Positions 20,743 to 31,912 of a stretch of 64,000 nucleotides of DNA are shown piece by piece. The position numbers and the translations under genes were made by a program. Source of the stretch: Forficula auricularia (taxonomy: Eukaryota > Arthropoda > Insecta > Dermaptera > Forficulidae); assembly GCA_024734495.1 (NCBI GenBank), contig JALMQS010000061.1, positions 9,664,598 through 9,728,597 of the forward strand. Reading direction: 5' to 3'. A model generated the notes under the pieces. The model had not been told where the DNA came from and made no database searches. It was given only the letters and a program-made list of their open reading frames with translations. How positions within the stretch are numbered: position 1 is the first letter of the stretch; every line of letters starts with the position of its first letter.

Positions 20743-21312
20743 GCAAACACCAGCCCCCCATGGCCCTAATGTGTTTTCTTTGTGCCTATTGAGGTTTCAC
20801 TTGAACAAAGAACGAAGCTTAACGGGGGCTTTAATCAGCCGGCCGGGGTGCGAGAGAAGCAGTTTGCTTCACCCGCTAGGCGGCACTGAAAGAGATTTCA
20901 CTTGTTTGACAAAATAAAAAGACATTAATGAGTCCATTGATGATCATTCAAGTCTACTATACATACTATACGGAAAAACAAAAACAATTTAGTTCTTTTA
21001 ACTCCCATAGGGAAGTTTAGATTTGAAACTTTATTGAAAGGTTCATTACTTCTAATTCCCTTATAGAAAAAAATTCTGCCTTAACATGTAACTTTAATTT
21101 TCTAAGCTTTAAAAACAATCTAACTAGAAAATTGAAGAAAAAGTGAAAGCTTATTCATTGGGAAATAATCTAGTCTGTGAAGACTTTCTATACATGATAG
21201 ACAAAAAATTAGGGAATACTTATGGCTTTTCGTTTGGACGTCTATAGTGAACACAAAATCAGTAGACATGTCGCCTGCGGTGCAAGAGAAAGAAATCTTA
21301 GCATTTTATATA
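20743..21312. other. No gene seen
   Basis: A moderately GC-rich patch at 20743-20890 (AACGGGGGCTTTAATCAGCC, GCCGGCCGGGGTGCGAG) directly beside the gap, then AT-rich sequence. Nothing recognisable. Confidence 0.5.
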
Positions 21313-22424
21313 CAGGGGTTTCAAAAAATAGAGGTCACAGATTTAAGAAGGTCCTTTCTTTGCTCCAGTTGAGTCAAAAAGTGTAGTATCTAATATTTAA
21401 TAAAATAAGTTAAAATACAAATGAAAAATAATAGATTTAAAAAAAATAAATAGTAGAAAGGCGTAAATGTTTGAAATAAAAACAATAATAAAATAAAGTA
21501 AAAAAATTAAATACAAAAGTTAGTTTGATTTATTCAAATCAGCTGATAATAACTCTTGTATGATTTGGCAATGAGTTATAATTCTACTGTTTATGTCTAC
21601 ATCCAAACATAGCATTTATGTGATATTTTAAAAGTAAATTTCTCAGTAAATTCCACGATCAATGATATATTTTATTCGAAAAAAAGAAACCTGCATGTTT
21701 CAAAAGCTAATTTTTAGTTTTTTTTTTTAACTTTATCTATTCAACTAATAGTAGTATAATTCAAGAGAAAGTGTCAAGATCTTGATTTTCCATAAGACTC
21801 TAAGAAAATATTTACATTTTAAAGCAAGTAAAAATTTATTTTTCAAAAAATTTGCTCCCCTAATGTGTGATTCAAACTTCAGTATAGATACCTAAACTAT
21901 TCTAAAAAATTAAGTTATAGTTATAATCTAATATTTTTTGTTTAACATTGGCGGCGAAAGGACCTCCTTACAGATGGATAATGGCACGGAAAAACAATAA
22001 AAATTATATAAGAGAAACCGAAAATGCCTAGTTTCAGACAGCGATTTTAATATTTTATTTTTGTCATAATACAACTCATACTTTTAACATTACATTAAAA
22101 TCATAGTGGCCGTGTGCCCGGAATTTCCCAACGTATTCGTCAGTCCATGCGACGAAGATTAGAATTTTCTAATGAAGTTCAGTGTGAACATTTTGAACAT
22201 TTTTTATCATTTATAATTGGCTGTTTTCCATTGTCCGTGGCCACCATAATTTTATTGTAATGTTAAAATTATGAGTTGTGTGTAGTATGACAGAAATAAA
22301 ATATTAAAGTCTCTTATGGATCTAAAGTTAGGCATTTTATCATGTGTTATGGTGAAACTTCTTTTATTGTTTTGAGATGTATTATCCACCTTTAAATCCG
22401 TGAGCTCTATTTTTAAACACCCTG
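21313..22424 (+). mobile_element. Tc1/mariner-like element with transposase remnant
   Basis: Terminal inverted repeats start CAGGGGTTTCAAAAAATAGA and end TCTATTTTTAAACACCCTG. They extend about 35 bases (TAGAGGTCACAGATTTAA against TTAAATCCGTGAGCTCTA) and are flanked by TA on each side (21311-21312, 22425-22426). At 22114-22215 a frame reads VPGISQRIRQSMRRRLEFSN then EVQCEHFEHFL, which resembles the extreme C-terminus of Tc1/mariner-type transposases. The rest of the transposase is lost, so this is a 1.1-kb dead copy. Confidence 0.75.
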
Positions 22425-22734
22425 TATCTATATATATAAATTATTAAAATTGTAAGTTTTTGCCGAGAGTAGCAGAATTTTAATAAAATTGAAGGAGACA
22501 ACAAAAGAGTGTGTCTTCTGCTGGACCTAACACAGACTAGTTGCCTGAAAGCGTACTAGTGCTTTGGGTTCGACTCCCGAGGGGATCAAAACCCTCCTAC
22601 ATGCAATATAAACTTATCTATTAATATCATTGAAAATTGACCTAAATTAATGTTCTTAAAATTAATTGATTCAATATCACAAGCTGATTTTGAGAAAAAA
22701 CTCAATCTGTCTTTCTCAAATAGATATCAATGTT

Positions 22735-22806
22735 TCATATAAATTTTTAATTTATTTATATCGAGATCATAGTTTCGAGAGCTTTGCCTTCTTCATCACT
22801 TCCTGT
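22735..22806 (-). ncRNA. Hammerhead-like motif, core position 3 changed
   Basis: Minus strand: GTGATGA (expected CTGATGA), GAAGGCAAAGCTCTC hairpin, GAAACTATGATCTCG. The G for C at the first core position would be expected to abolish activity. Confidence 0.4.
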
Positions 22807-22811
22807 GAACC

Positions 22812-22868
22812 AATTGTAATAGGACTGATGAAGAGGGCAAAGCTCTTGAAACTATAATCTCGTTATAA
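22812..22868 (+). ncRNA. Hammerhead ribozyme motif
   Basis: CTGATGA at 22825-22831, stem II AAGAG/CTCTT with a GGCAAAG loop, GAAAC at 22848-22852, TATA loop, ATC (22857-22859). Stem I can form: TTGTAAT upstream pairs with GTTATAA downstream, plus GA/TC next to the core, with a two-base bulge. The C15.2 partner is A in place of G, so stem III is weaker than in the copy at 27980. Confidence 0.6.
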
Positions 22869-22928
22869 ATAAATCAAAAATTTATAATTCCAAAAGAAGA
22901 CACACTCTTTTATTGCCTCCTTCAATAT

Positions 22929-23936
22929 AAATTATTATTATTTTATTTCATTTTTTTAATTTAAAAGCTACTATAAAAGTTTTTTGCAAATCTGATAAAA
23001 TATTGAAATTAAGAAAGATAATTAATTAGATACTTGATTAAATCAAAAAGTAAATTTTATATTCTTTATTAAGGAAAGCGTGCCGAGTCATGAAAAAGTT
23101 TTCAGTTTTTTTTTCATATCTATAATAATTGTATTAATAAAACTATCGGTGGGAAGAGTGGTCAGGAGCTCATTTTCGAGAATCTAAAAATATAGAAAAA
23201 CACACAAACACAAAATCCAATTATATTTGAAAAAAATAATTAAAAATTAAATTTTCTCCTGTTTAGAAAATCATTTCGATTTGAGTAATTATTTTTAAAT
23301 CAACAACACTGTAACGAATTATTAATCGTAAAATTTATAACACGTGTGGAATTCATTTATTTTGATGAAACTCTCATCTGTAATGTATGTATATAAATGT
23401 ATGCATATAAATAAGCTACAGGTATTTGGCGGCTTGGTAAAGTCAATTTCGATTCGTACCCATCTATATACATTCATCCCAGGTTTATACTTGCAAAATG
23501 AACCTGAGGCCAACATAGAAAGAAATCCAATTTAGTTCCATATGAAACGAGTATGGTCCCCCTCACCGATGAAATTGGCTCGTGAGTATGTCTTGATGGG
23601 AGATTGCTTCTTAGCTGTCGGGAGTGGATTCAAATGCACTGTACCCTTACTATACACCTTGACCTTTGCGTTTGCGGATTTAGACAGAGATTTTTTCTCC
23701 CCGGGCAGATGATATTCCAAGAATAGATATACTAGTACCTATACATTCAAAAAATAAGATAAATAAATATATTGAAATAAATTAGATCTTTTTCTTCGGA
23801 GACGGACTGAGAAATTTATAACTGAGGAATTAATGGAAGGAAATCGAGGAATAAATAAAAATATTGTATTCGCATCCATAGTAAATTAGTAACGCGAATA
23901 GTAGGGAACTGGACAAAATTAAAAACACAGAGTTTT
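22929..23936. other. No gene seen
   Basis: AT-rich. The short overlapping frames on both strands at 23322-23720 have no recognisable domains and are not called. Confidence 0.5.
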
Positions 23937-24005
23937 TATTAAATGGGCCAGACATTTGGTCAGTTTATTCTGACTTCCTCAGGGGCCCATTTTATCACTC
24001 TTTGT
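23925..24005 (-). repeat. Penelope-derived hammerhead-like remnant
   Basis: Minus strand: CCTGAGGAAGTCAGAATAAA, CTGACCAAATGTCTGGCCC and then TTAATAAAAACTCTGTG. A stem GTCAG/CTGAC replaces stem II. The same family recurs at 46985-47060 (GATGAAGTCC...GTCTGGCCC). Confidence 0.45.
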
Positions 24006-24159
24006 CAAAAAACAATTTCACTATAAGACAAAACACCATTAATCTTTCTTTAATATAATCTCTCAAATTAATCAACAATCTGGGAAGCGACTTTTCTTTA
24101 ACAAATATTTTTTTTTGTCTTCGTTTTTTATTCAGAGATCCTTATATTAAATCATAATA

Positions 24160-24320
24160 TTATCTCCTATATAAAGAGTATAAAATATTTTGGAAGGTTT
24201 TCTCTTTTTCAGCTCTTGAACAGAAGCTTCCATTTAAATCCTGAAGAAGGAGGGCAAGTCCTCGTAAAAGTCGGTTTAAAAAAGTGTAAACAGAAAACCT
24301 TCCAATAAATACTCTTTTAT
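24160..24320 (+). repeat. Penelope-derived inverted repeat with hammerhead-like centre
   Basis: TTTTGGAAGGTTTTCTCTTT at 24188 mirrors AAACAGAAAACCTTCCAATA at 24289. Between them is CTGAAGAAGGAGGGCAAG, TCCTCGTAAAAGTC: a CTGA(A)GA - hairpin - G(T)AAA layout with changed core bases. Confidence 0.45.
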
Positions 24321-24359
24321 TGTAAATACACGATTTTATAAGAGACCAATATCGCAGTG

Positions 24360-24882
24360 ACCCCACACCTACGTCAAAGTATAAAGCCTAAGATTTTTTC
24401 TATGGGTAGGTACTATAGTAGGTTATAACGTATGGGTATTAGCTAACTTGGGTCAGGGGGGCTTTGGCAGATATCAGTTACCGAAGAGGTGAGAAAATGG
24501 GTTAATCGTCATAGTAACAAAGCTAGTTTTTTTAATACCTCATGCAGGATAGTATTAACGACTTACAATTACTATTGCCATACGCTCTCGGCGGGTCCTT
24601 GCTGTAGCCAGAAGCCTCAAAGCATCGAAAAACAGTATAGTATCAAGGCTAAATTTTATATATTTTACTCAGAAGAAAATTATAATCGATAAAATCTGTA
24701 AATATTCTGAAAGATAGCTACTATTATAAGGATAAAGTCTAGAGAGTTTCAAAATTTTTGAACCATTACTTTGGCAAAAAAAGAAAAAATCGCTAGTTCA
24801 AGGCTAAAAACCCCTTGTTATTTATAATAAATTTATGCATAGAACAAATCGTAGGCTTTATACTTTGACGTAGGACTGGGGT
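24360..24882. mobile_element. 523-bp MITE with 38-bp inverted repeats
   Basis: ACCCCACACCTACGTCAAAG at the left mirrors CTTTGACGTAGGACTGGGGT at the right, and the match continues through TATAAAGCCTA and TTCTATG. The internal part (24690-24830) is repeated at 48590-48720, so this is a family. The frame at 24489-24692 lies inside it and is not a gene. Confidence 0.7.
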
Positions 24883-24894
24883 AGCTGAGATCTT

Positions 24895-25190
24895 GGTCTA
24901 TAAGATTCAACACCCCTACGCGCTTAAATTGGATAGTAACCGAACAAACACATTCATCAATCCGTTTATCCCTATGCCATCTAGAGACTGGAGCTCTCTT
25001 CCTCCGAGCGTCTTCCCAGCAATATATAACCTTTAATCATTCAAGACAAGCATCCACGAATACCTTCAACTCCGACCCCATCCCTAAATCTCTTCTTATT
25101 TTCAATATACAGTGGGTTCACCGCGGACTACAGAGGTTGTACCTTTTTGGTGCAACTTCTTCTTACGGCGGGATCATTATAAAAAAAAAC
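24895..25190 (+). mobile_element. LINE 3' fragment (CR1/Jockey-like)
   Basis: Degenerate coding of PSRDWSSLPPSVFPAIYNL type, then a hairpin GTTGTACCTTTTTGGTGCAAC and an A tail at 25180. It is a shorter relative of 14237-14936 and of 36560-36985. Confidence 0.6.
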
Positions 25191-25494
25191 AGTGTTTTTG
25201 GACTGCCCTGCATTAAATCTTCAGTTACTATATGTTGAAATAAATATTTTTTTTCTAATTCGCTTTTGTAATGTATTCATTTTATCATTGTTTGAATTTT
25301 TTCTAATAAAGAATAAATGAAAAAATTGGAATTACACCTATGTGAAATAAGCATTTTGAAGTCTTTGAATTTCAATATTATAAAATGAATTAAAAAATAA
25401 TAAAGTAGGCCAAATGCGATTTTATGCGAAATTCAATATTTCAGCAGTCCGGAGAGTGACGTAATGTCAAAGCTATATGAGCGATGAGGTTCAG

Positions 25495-25830
25495 TGGCGT
25501 AGTGTAGGTTTCTGCCGCCGCGGGGCAGATGCCAAATTTGTCTCCCATTCCTCCCTACAAAATATAATATTATTATAGAGATAAAATTTTCTAGAGCTAA
25601 GTAAATATTAAGCTGCTTTTTTAAAATTCTTACAAACTAGAAAACAAAAATTTAATTGAGAAAAGATCTTTGGAATTCTAATATTAATAAATTATTTATT
25701 AGGTATCTAAAAAACAGTATTATTACTTTAAAAAAAATTTATTGTTAATCTTCGAAAACTACTAACTCTTGCAATATGATAAATTTATAGCAAGGTAGAT
25801 CCAGTGGCGGATGGTGACTTTTCAACCAGG
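25495..25830. repeat. hAT-like terminal motifs
   Basis: CAGTGGCGTAGTGTAGG at 25492 and CAGTGGCGGATGGTGAC at 25801 are both typical hAT tips, in the same orientation. I could not find their opposite ends, so these are remnants. Confidence 0.35.
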
Positions 25831-27600
25831 GGATAGTGTCCAAAAAAGTACCCTTCCTTGTTTGAAATTTTATTTTAATCTTTGCTTTTTATTGCAAATT
25901 TCATCGAATTAACAAACAATTTTCGTTATTTTTCAAATTTAACATTAGATTTTTAAAAATATATTTTAGGACCTTCGGCCCAAATGGATACTGCTCTGTA
26001 TGAATGAGGTTAGGAGTCAGAAATTAAATCTTATGACTTAAACTCCACAGTTCCTGAGAAAGAAATCGACCATCTTCCACAATGAATCACCCTGTCCTAT
26101 AAGAAAATATTAAATTTCTCCTAATTCAATTACTATAAGCAAACTATGACTTGTCTAGAACACTCTTAGTTATTTTCGATCTTATATATTGAGAGTTCTT
26201 AGAAATGGATTAGTCCAAAGATTCTAGAATCATCTTTATTTATTCATTTTTGTGTTATTACTATTTTAATAGTTTCTCAACAAGAACACATTTTATTCGA
26301 CTAAAACTGGTCTGAACTTGTGTTTGACATGCTTGAACTGGAAGATATTCCAGGCAGTGACTTCAAACCTTCTATTCACACCCTTTTCGGAAAATCATTC
26401 ATTTGTAATCTGCCTCTTGAAACATCTCTGCCACAATTTTATTTCATTTTCGAGAACGAATATATTTTTAAAAAATGCACGATGTTCCTGCTAGAACAAA
26501 CATAAAAGTTAAGGTATATTTATTGTATATTTAACTTTGAAAATTAAATCATTAAAATAATTAATCAAATTCAAAAGATTTATATATCCAATCTAACATC
26601 CTGAATTCTTCAATTGTATGGCAACCAAACAATGATTCTGTTATATTTTTTGAATAAAAAAAAGTAAAAGAAAATAAAGAGAGAGTGAAAAAGTGAAGAA
26701 TAGAGCAAGGGAGAAAGGAAAATAGTCAAAGTGGGGTGTAAAAGCAAGGTTCAAGGCATGCTGCTATATTTTTGAGTTAGCTAAAAAGCTTTTTGCTAAG
26801 GTTTGAGTCTTGTCAAAAAATTGAAATCTATGTTGATGGTTTTTCTTTTTCTTTTTTTTCTAAGCACATACGTGCAAGTATTTGCCTTTATCAGGGAGTA
26901 ACTGACTTCTCCGCCATGAGCCAATTTCATTTTCTTTTAAGTAAACAGAGAATTAATTTAATTTTTACTGTGTCTAAATTTAATGAATTTTGATTTTTGA
27001 AGACTTCCACGTTATAAAATATATTAATCTTTCCTTTTTGGGCTTGTTTAAAAAATGACAACACTATATCGTCGCTTATCTTACAAAACCTCGTAAGTCC
27101 GATTTTTTGTCAAGTATTAAATGTTTATACCAAACCAACTTTTCACGGCGGTCTGTCTATTAAAACCTTATTATTTTATTCCAATTTAATTTTGCGCTAC
27201 GGACAAATAATAAATATTGTATTGCATTTGTATGTATTGTTGTTTAAAATGGTTTTTCTTATTTTCTGGCAAATAATGAATTTAGGACTTACAATGTTTT
27301 GTAAGATCAAGGACAATATGTTGCTTAGATTCATTATTTTTTTTTTAAAGGGAGAAGGTTTTTTCCACTTTCGGCTTTTGGTCAGAACCATTTAGCCAAT
27401 CACATTCTTTGTATTATTTTATAATTTTAAATATTTACACTAGCCCTTGGTATAAATCTCTGAAGAGCAATCACAACTTTTCACTGCACTCACACAAGGA
27501 CAAAAGATAATCACGCTATTTATTGGGAAGTTTTACACTTTCGTTGATTTCACAGTATAGCATTTGTGTCCACCTTTCTTGTTTAGCTCACATTTAAGCA
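25831..27600. other. No gene seen
   Basis: AT-rich with short open frames (26320, 26793, 27192) that have no recognisable domains and lie in low-complexity sequence. Confidence 0.5.
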
Positions 27601-27939
27601 TCACATGAGTTGAGCCCCCTCACTGGTAAGTTCACACCTACACAATGGGGACTCCACCACTCCAATTCGATGCAGATGTAACTTCAGTGATGAGTGTCCA
27701 GTCCTCATTCTTGAAATTGATGTAATAGCTTTGCGTGGAATGTTAACTGTTTTAAACCATGGTAATAGGGACACCGTAGGTTTAATCTTATATAAATGTC
27801 GACCTTTGTTATCATTTTCCCACATTTCTTGCCATAATTTCAATGATTTACATTTTTGGCCTACCAGAGATTCATTAATTTGTCTTTCAAAAACATAATG
27901 TAAATAAATACCTAACAAGATAAGAATTGAAGAAGACAA
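27601..27939 (-). pseudogene. RNase H-bearing LINE, C-terminal fragment
   Basis: 112 codons. KLWQEMWENDNKGRHLYKI is followed by LLPWFKTVN, ITSISRMRTGHSSLKLHLHR and GVVESPLCRC. This order (W..W....KGR, PWF, R.RTGH, then a C.C pair) matches the segment after RNase H in Jockey/R1/I-type LINEs. The reverse transcriptase and endonuclease are missing and the frame ends within the zinc-ribbon-like tail. It is joined at its N-terminal side to a hammerhead-bearing repeat that starts near 27935. Confidence 0.6.
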
Positions 27940-28115
27940 TAAAAGAGTGTGAATTCATAAATTAATTCCTGTGAATCCATTGTAATAGACTGATGAAGAG
28001 GGCAAAGCCCTCGAAACGATAGTCTCGTTATAAATAAATAAAATATATAAATCCAGCAGAAGACACACTCCTTTACTGTCTCCTTCAATATATAAAAATT
28101 CTGTTACTCTCGGCA
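27935..28115 (+). mobile_element. Non-autonomous Penelope-derived repeat
   Basis: It contains a hammerhead motif and the outer blocks GAAGACACACTCC, CTGTCTCCTTCAATATA and TTCTGTTACTCTCGGC shared with 22455-22928 and 31800-31912. No ORF. About 180 bp, which fits a single terminal repeat with no partner copy. Confidence 0.6.
27980..28033 (+). ncRNA. Complete hammerhead ribozyme motif
   Basis: Best copy in the window. Stem I: TTGTAAT (27980-27986) with GTTATAA (28027-28033) plus GA/TC at the core, nine pairs with two wobbles and one bulged A. Core: CTGATGA at 27990-27996. Stem II: perfect GAGGGC/GCCCTC around AAA, with one extra A before it. GAAAC at 28013-28017, a GATA loop, then GTC (28022-28024) with the cleavage site after 28024. 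The very short stem III (A-U and C-G) is typical of Penelope-associated hammerheads. Confidence 0.75.
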
Positions 28116-28198
28116 CAAAAACTTCCAAGATAAGAATTTATATTTAAGGTCCAAATCTAAGATTTTAATAGAATATAATTTCAAATTATATATGAGAA

Positions 28199-28405
28199 GG
28201 CCTCGTCCTCTCAGGAGTCGAACCCGAGTACTAACACACTTGCCGGGCACGTTAGTTCTACCCTCGAGTCAAAAACACACTCTGACATGCAATATATTAC
28301 GAGAAGCTATTGCATGTCAGAGTGTGTTTTAGTCTCGAGGGTAGAACTAACGTGCCCGGCAAGTGTGTTAGTACTCGGGTTTGACTCCCTAAGGGGACGA
28401 GGCCT
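28199..28405. repeat. Palindromic pair of tRNA-like repeats
   Basis: Two arms of about 93 bp are near-perfect reverse complements around a 17-19 base centre. Each arm carries a B-box-like GGTTTGACTCC or GGAGTCGAACC, a CTCGAGGGTAGAACTAACGTG segment and a CTCTGACATGCAATA tip at the centre. Related single copies are at 22520, 45910 and 53120. Confidence 0.7.
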
Positions 28406-31012
28406 CGGAATGAATTCCATTGTAGCCAGTCTACCATGAGTTTATAAACTATCAAATAGTATCACAGACAATGAAAATAATAAATAAAACAGTAAATTAA
28501 CAAATAAATGATAAACAAATAAATAAATAAATAGAACAATAAACTAATAAATAAATAATGAAAAAATGTCACAAATAATAAAACATTCACAGCCAAAATA
28601 TAAAATAAGTATAATAACTGCAGTTGTCAATTGTACTATAGCTTGATCTTATTTGCTAGGATAAACCTAATCAATGATTTGTATATTTTTAATATTAAAT
28701 TGAATTATTTTATTTCAATGTTGATTTGTTGTTAATGTACAGTAATTGAAAGTCATATTTATCATAATGTGATGGATCCTAAACACGTCAGACTTGATTT
28801 TATTAAAGCATTTTTGTTTTGTTTTGACTTAATTAAGAAATTTCATTCCAAAAAAGATAAAACAAAAAGTTGAAGAGAGATTTTTTTATTCTGACAAAAG
28901 AATTTTTCATTAAAAAAAATCATTGGAATGCTTATGAAAAAAGTAAAAAAAAATTCATTTAAGTAAGTTTTGGGGGTATCTCGCGTCTGCGCACCTAAGA
29001 AGAGGAGATTTATCAACCACATATTTAATAAAAAAATAAATAAATAAAAATTTACATATTTTTTAATGTTGAATAAAATCAATAAAACTCACATACTAAT
29101 AATTCTATAGTTTTTTCATTTGTAATCCAAACTAGGTAATTTTTGTAAAGTAGAAAAATAGTTTTTGAAGAGAGTTCGAGACTGCTTATCTATCTTGTTG
29201 ATCTTCGAAAAAATATTTTGTATTTCTCAAGAGTGACAACTTCTGCATACCAAATTTTTTAATAAAAAAGGTTAATTTCGAATAAAAATCTTGGTTTTGA
29301 TAATATTAATAAAAAGAATATTGAGATAAATTTTTTCTTATTATAAAAACATTTATTTAACACTAAAACGATTTAAACGAGTTACTAGGGCTTTTGTCAT
29401 ATTATGTTGGCTGCAAATAACTTTTTATTTATACATTTATGAATAACTAATTAACTAGACTCTAAAATCTATTGAAAAATGTATCATTCGATTCATAAAA
29501 GTTGAATTATTGATCTGTATAAATTTGTTGAAAATGGTATAATTCGTATAGAAGTTTTAAAAGCTCAGTCCATTTACTTCCATGTTAAAAGGATTATATT
29601 AAATAATTTATTTCTCGGTAACGAGACAGACGATCAACTTCAAATTTCGGTAATAAATATTTAATACATCACTGATTCGATTGTAAAAATTTGAGAATTT
29701 TCTTATAAAAATGATAAACAGTCCCGAACCTCCTTAAATAAAAAACGGTTAAATGTTTCTAATTTCAATAATTCGGCCATGTGCGAGTCGGACTGCATAG
29801 CAAGGGCTTTATAACTTCCAAAATACTAAAGATATCAAATTCGTTTTTATTTGTTGTTGATAAGGATAGAATTACTGAATTTCTGGAATTTTTTGATAAT
29901 TTGTAAAGGCCGAGAGATACAAAAATCAGCTAAGATATTCCTTAGAAAAGTGGACAAATATAAAAGATTTATAGCTAAAATTACACACACACACGCACAC
30001 ACATACATTCAAAAATAACATACTAAACGTACAAATAGACTAGAAATATTTTTAATATGTCTTAGGGAAAACTTTCTAATCAATTCAAAAACTGTGAACT
30101 GGTGAAATTCATTGAGGTGATTAGAAGGACTCTCTTATCTTTGAAAAATAGTGTTATTGATATCGTCTGATAAATTTTTTTTAATTGTATTTAATTTTAA
30201 TTAATGCGGAGATCAATTATTTAAATATAAACGATTTTTTTTACTCCTTATTATGAACTTTTGTTAGGTTTAAGTACATAGATATACATAATTTCAAAAT
30301 TTTATTATAAGGTATTATTTATATATAATATTTAAGAAAACTAATGAGTATAAGTGCCCCTATATTTCAACAAACAAATAAATAAATAATTAGATCTAAA
30401 TGTTAAATGTATGTTGATGAAATTGTTGCTGCGTTGTAGGGCGTCAATAAATGTGCGCAATGCAGGAGGATTCTGAATCGATGCCGGAGAATCATAATTA
30501 ATATTAGGTATACTTAACTAGTAAGTAATTTTAAGATTTCCGAATCCTAGTATTAATAAGTTAGTAACTAGTATTATTTTATTTTGATTATTTTATAAAA
30601 TATTCAATAAAAAAAAATAATAATCGAGATATTTTATTATTATTTACCGGTTTTGTACTCCAAATTCAAGTTTTTATAAATCGAATTCGCCCTTTCATTT
30701 CAGACCATTCGATTTTCAAAGTTCAAACATACCTACCACCATGCAAACATACAAACTCTCCAGCTTTATTGAATAGAAGTATAGATTATTAATGAATATA
30801 GAGAATTTAGGATGTTAGGCTTATGGATACAAATTTTTGTTGATAATAATAATTATTTATTTAATCAACTACTTGTTTTATTTTGATTCAACCACACGAT
30901 TCAAATTTATTTAACAATTTGTTAATAATTAGTTTAAATAGAAAATCTATCAAAACATTTTTTCTCACCTGTTTTTAAGTCGATTCTTCCATGTTTTCTT
31001 ATATGTATTTCC
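28406..31012. other. No gene; AT-rich with microsatellites
   Basis: A long (AAAT)n-like patch at 28480-28570, ACACACACACGC at 29985, and no convincing ORF. The frame at 28843-29082 is A/T-run-derived. A CCAGTCTACCAT block at 28430 recurs at 33125. Confidence 0.5.
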
Positions 31013-31142
31013 ACCTGCTGAATTCAAAAATTACCGATTAGCTCTTGTTTTGGAGATGTTATCGGTGAAAACGAGGGAAAATGCCAATTTGACTTTATTT
31101 TCGAGTCCCGTTAGATATTAAACAACAATATATGAAATCAAC
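31013..31142 (+). repeat. Single arm of a fold-back element
   Basis: CCTGCTGAATTCAAAAATTA, GCTCTTGTTTTGGAGAT, TATCGGTGAAAACGA and TTTTCGAGTCCCGTTAGATA match the left arm of the fold-back at 34838-35330. Confidence 0.55.
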
Positions 31143-31799
31143 CCTGCTACTCTCGAAAAATTTTGAATGAAAGAAATGAGATTTTCAGAAAATCATATCA
31201 TAAAGAGAAATCAAAGAGCTAATCCTCTATGGTAAATAAATATTATATATCTATATATCTAACTAGTAAAATATGTATATACAATATATATAAACACATT
31301 TGTTAGAAACTATAGTTTCGAAGTTTTGAACTACATTTTATCAGTTTTTTAATATAATATTTTATCTTTTATTGATCATGGGTTCAAAGAGCCGAGTGAA
31401 TTTAGGTAAATTCGTTTTGTGGTAATAGTAAACAATTCACTCAACAAACGATTTATTTGTTACACTCTATGATGAAAACATATTTTTTTTTCACTCCACA
31501 AAAAATTCTATAATTTTAAATTATGATTTAAGGGAGAATGAATACAGAAAATTTCTGCATTACAATTTTTTATCTTATTTAACTTACGAGCTACAATTCT
31601 CTGGCAAATAGAGAGAGAGACATTGTTTCGACCCTAATTTAGCCCTAGTTTTGTTTTTGAACGGAACACTAAAAATAATAATTATTTAGCGAAAACAAAT
31701 TAGGTTGGCGCGCCTGAAGGATAGGCAAGCTATTCGACAAGGAGCTAATTAGGTTGACGAGATTTAAGGCAAACATTCATCTCAAAATAATCTTGAATG
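31143..31799. other. No gene seen
   Basis: AT-rich; apart from the remnant at 31290 nothing recognisable. Confidence 0.45.
31290..31350 (-). repeat. Decayed hammerhead-like remnant
   Basis: Minus strand: CTGATAAAATGTAGTTC, AAAACTTCGAAACTATAGTT then TCTAACAAATG. The GAAACTATAGT half is intact, the first core is CTGATAA. A further remnant is at 37905-37950. Confidence 0.4.
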
Positions 31800-31912
31800 A
31801 GATAATAAAAGATTGTGTCTTGTGCTAAATTTTTAATTTTTTCAGCAAAAGATACACTCTTTTATTGCCTCCTTTAATTCATAAAAATTCTGGTACTCTC
31901 GGCAAAAAGAAA
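31800..31912. mobile_element. Penelope-derived repeat without ribozyme core
   Basis: GAGATAATAAAAGATTGTGTC and its mirror GATACACTCTTTTATTGCC lie only about 40 bases apart, followed by TTCTGGTACTCTCGGCAAAA. It is the outer ends of the 22455 family with the centre deleted. Confidence 0.5.

Larger units (their letters stand above)
22455..22928. mobile_element. Non-autonomous Penelope-derived element, head-to-head
   Basis: It starts TTTTTGCCGAGAGTAGCAG and has GTGTGTCTTCTGC; the right end has the mirrored GAAGACACACTC (22895) and TTATTGCCTCCTTC. Two hammerhead-like cores face each other (minus 22740-22815, plus 22810-22870). A tRNA-like segment with a GGTTCGACTCC box sits at 22520-22600. No RT ORF. 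The same outer ends are found at 27935-28115 and 31800-31912. Confidence 0.6.
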
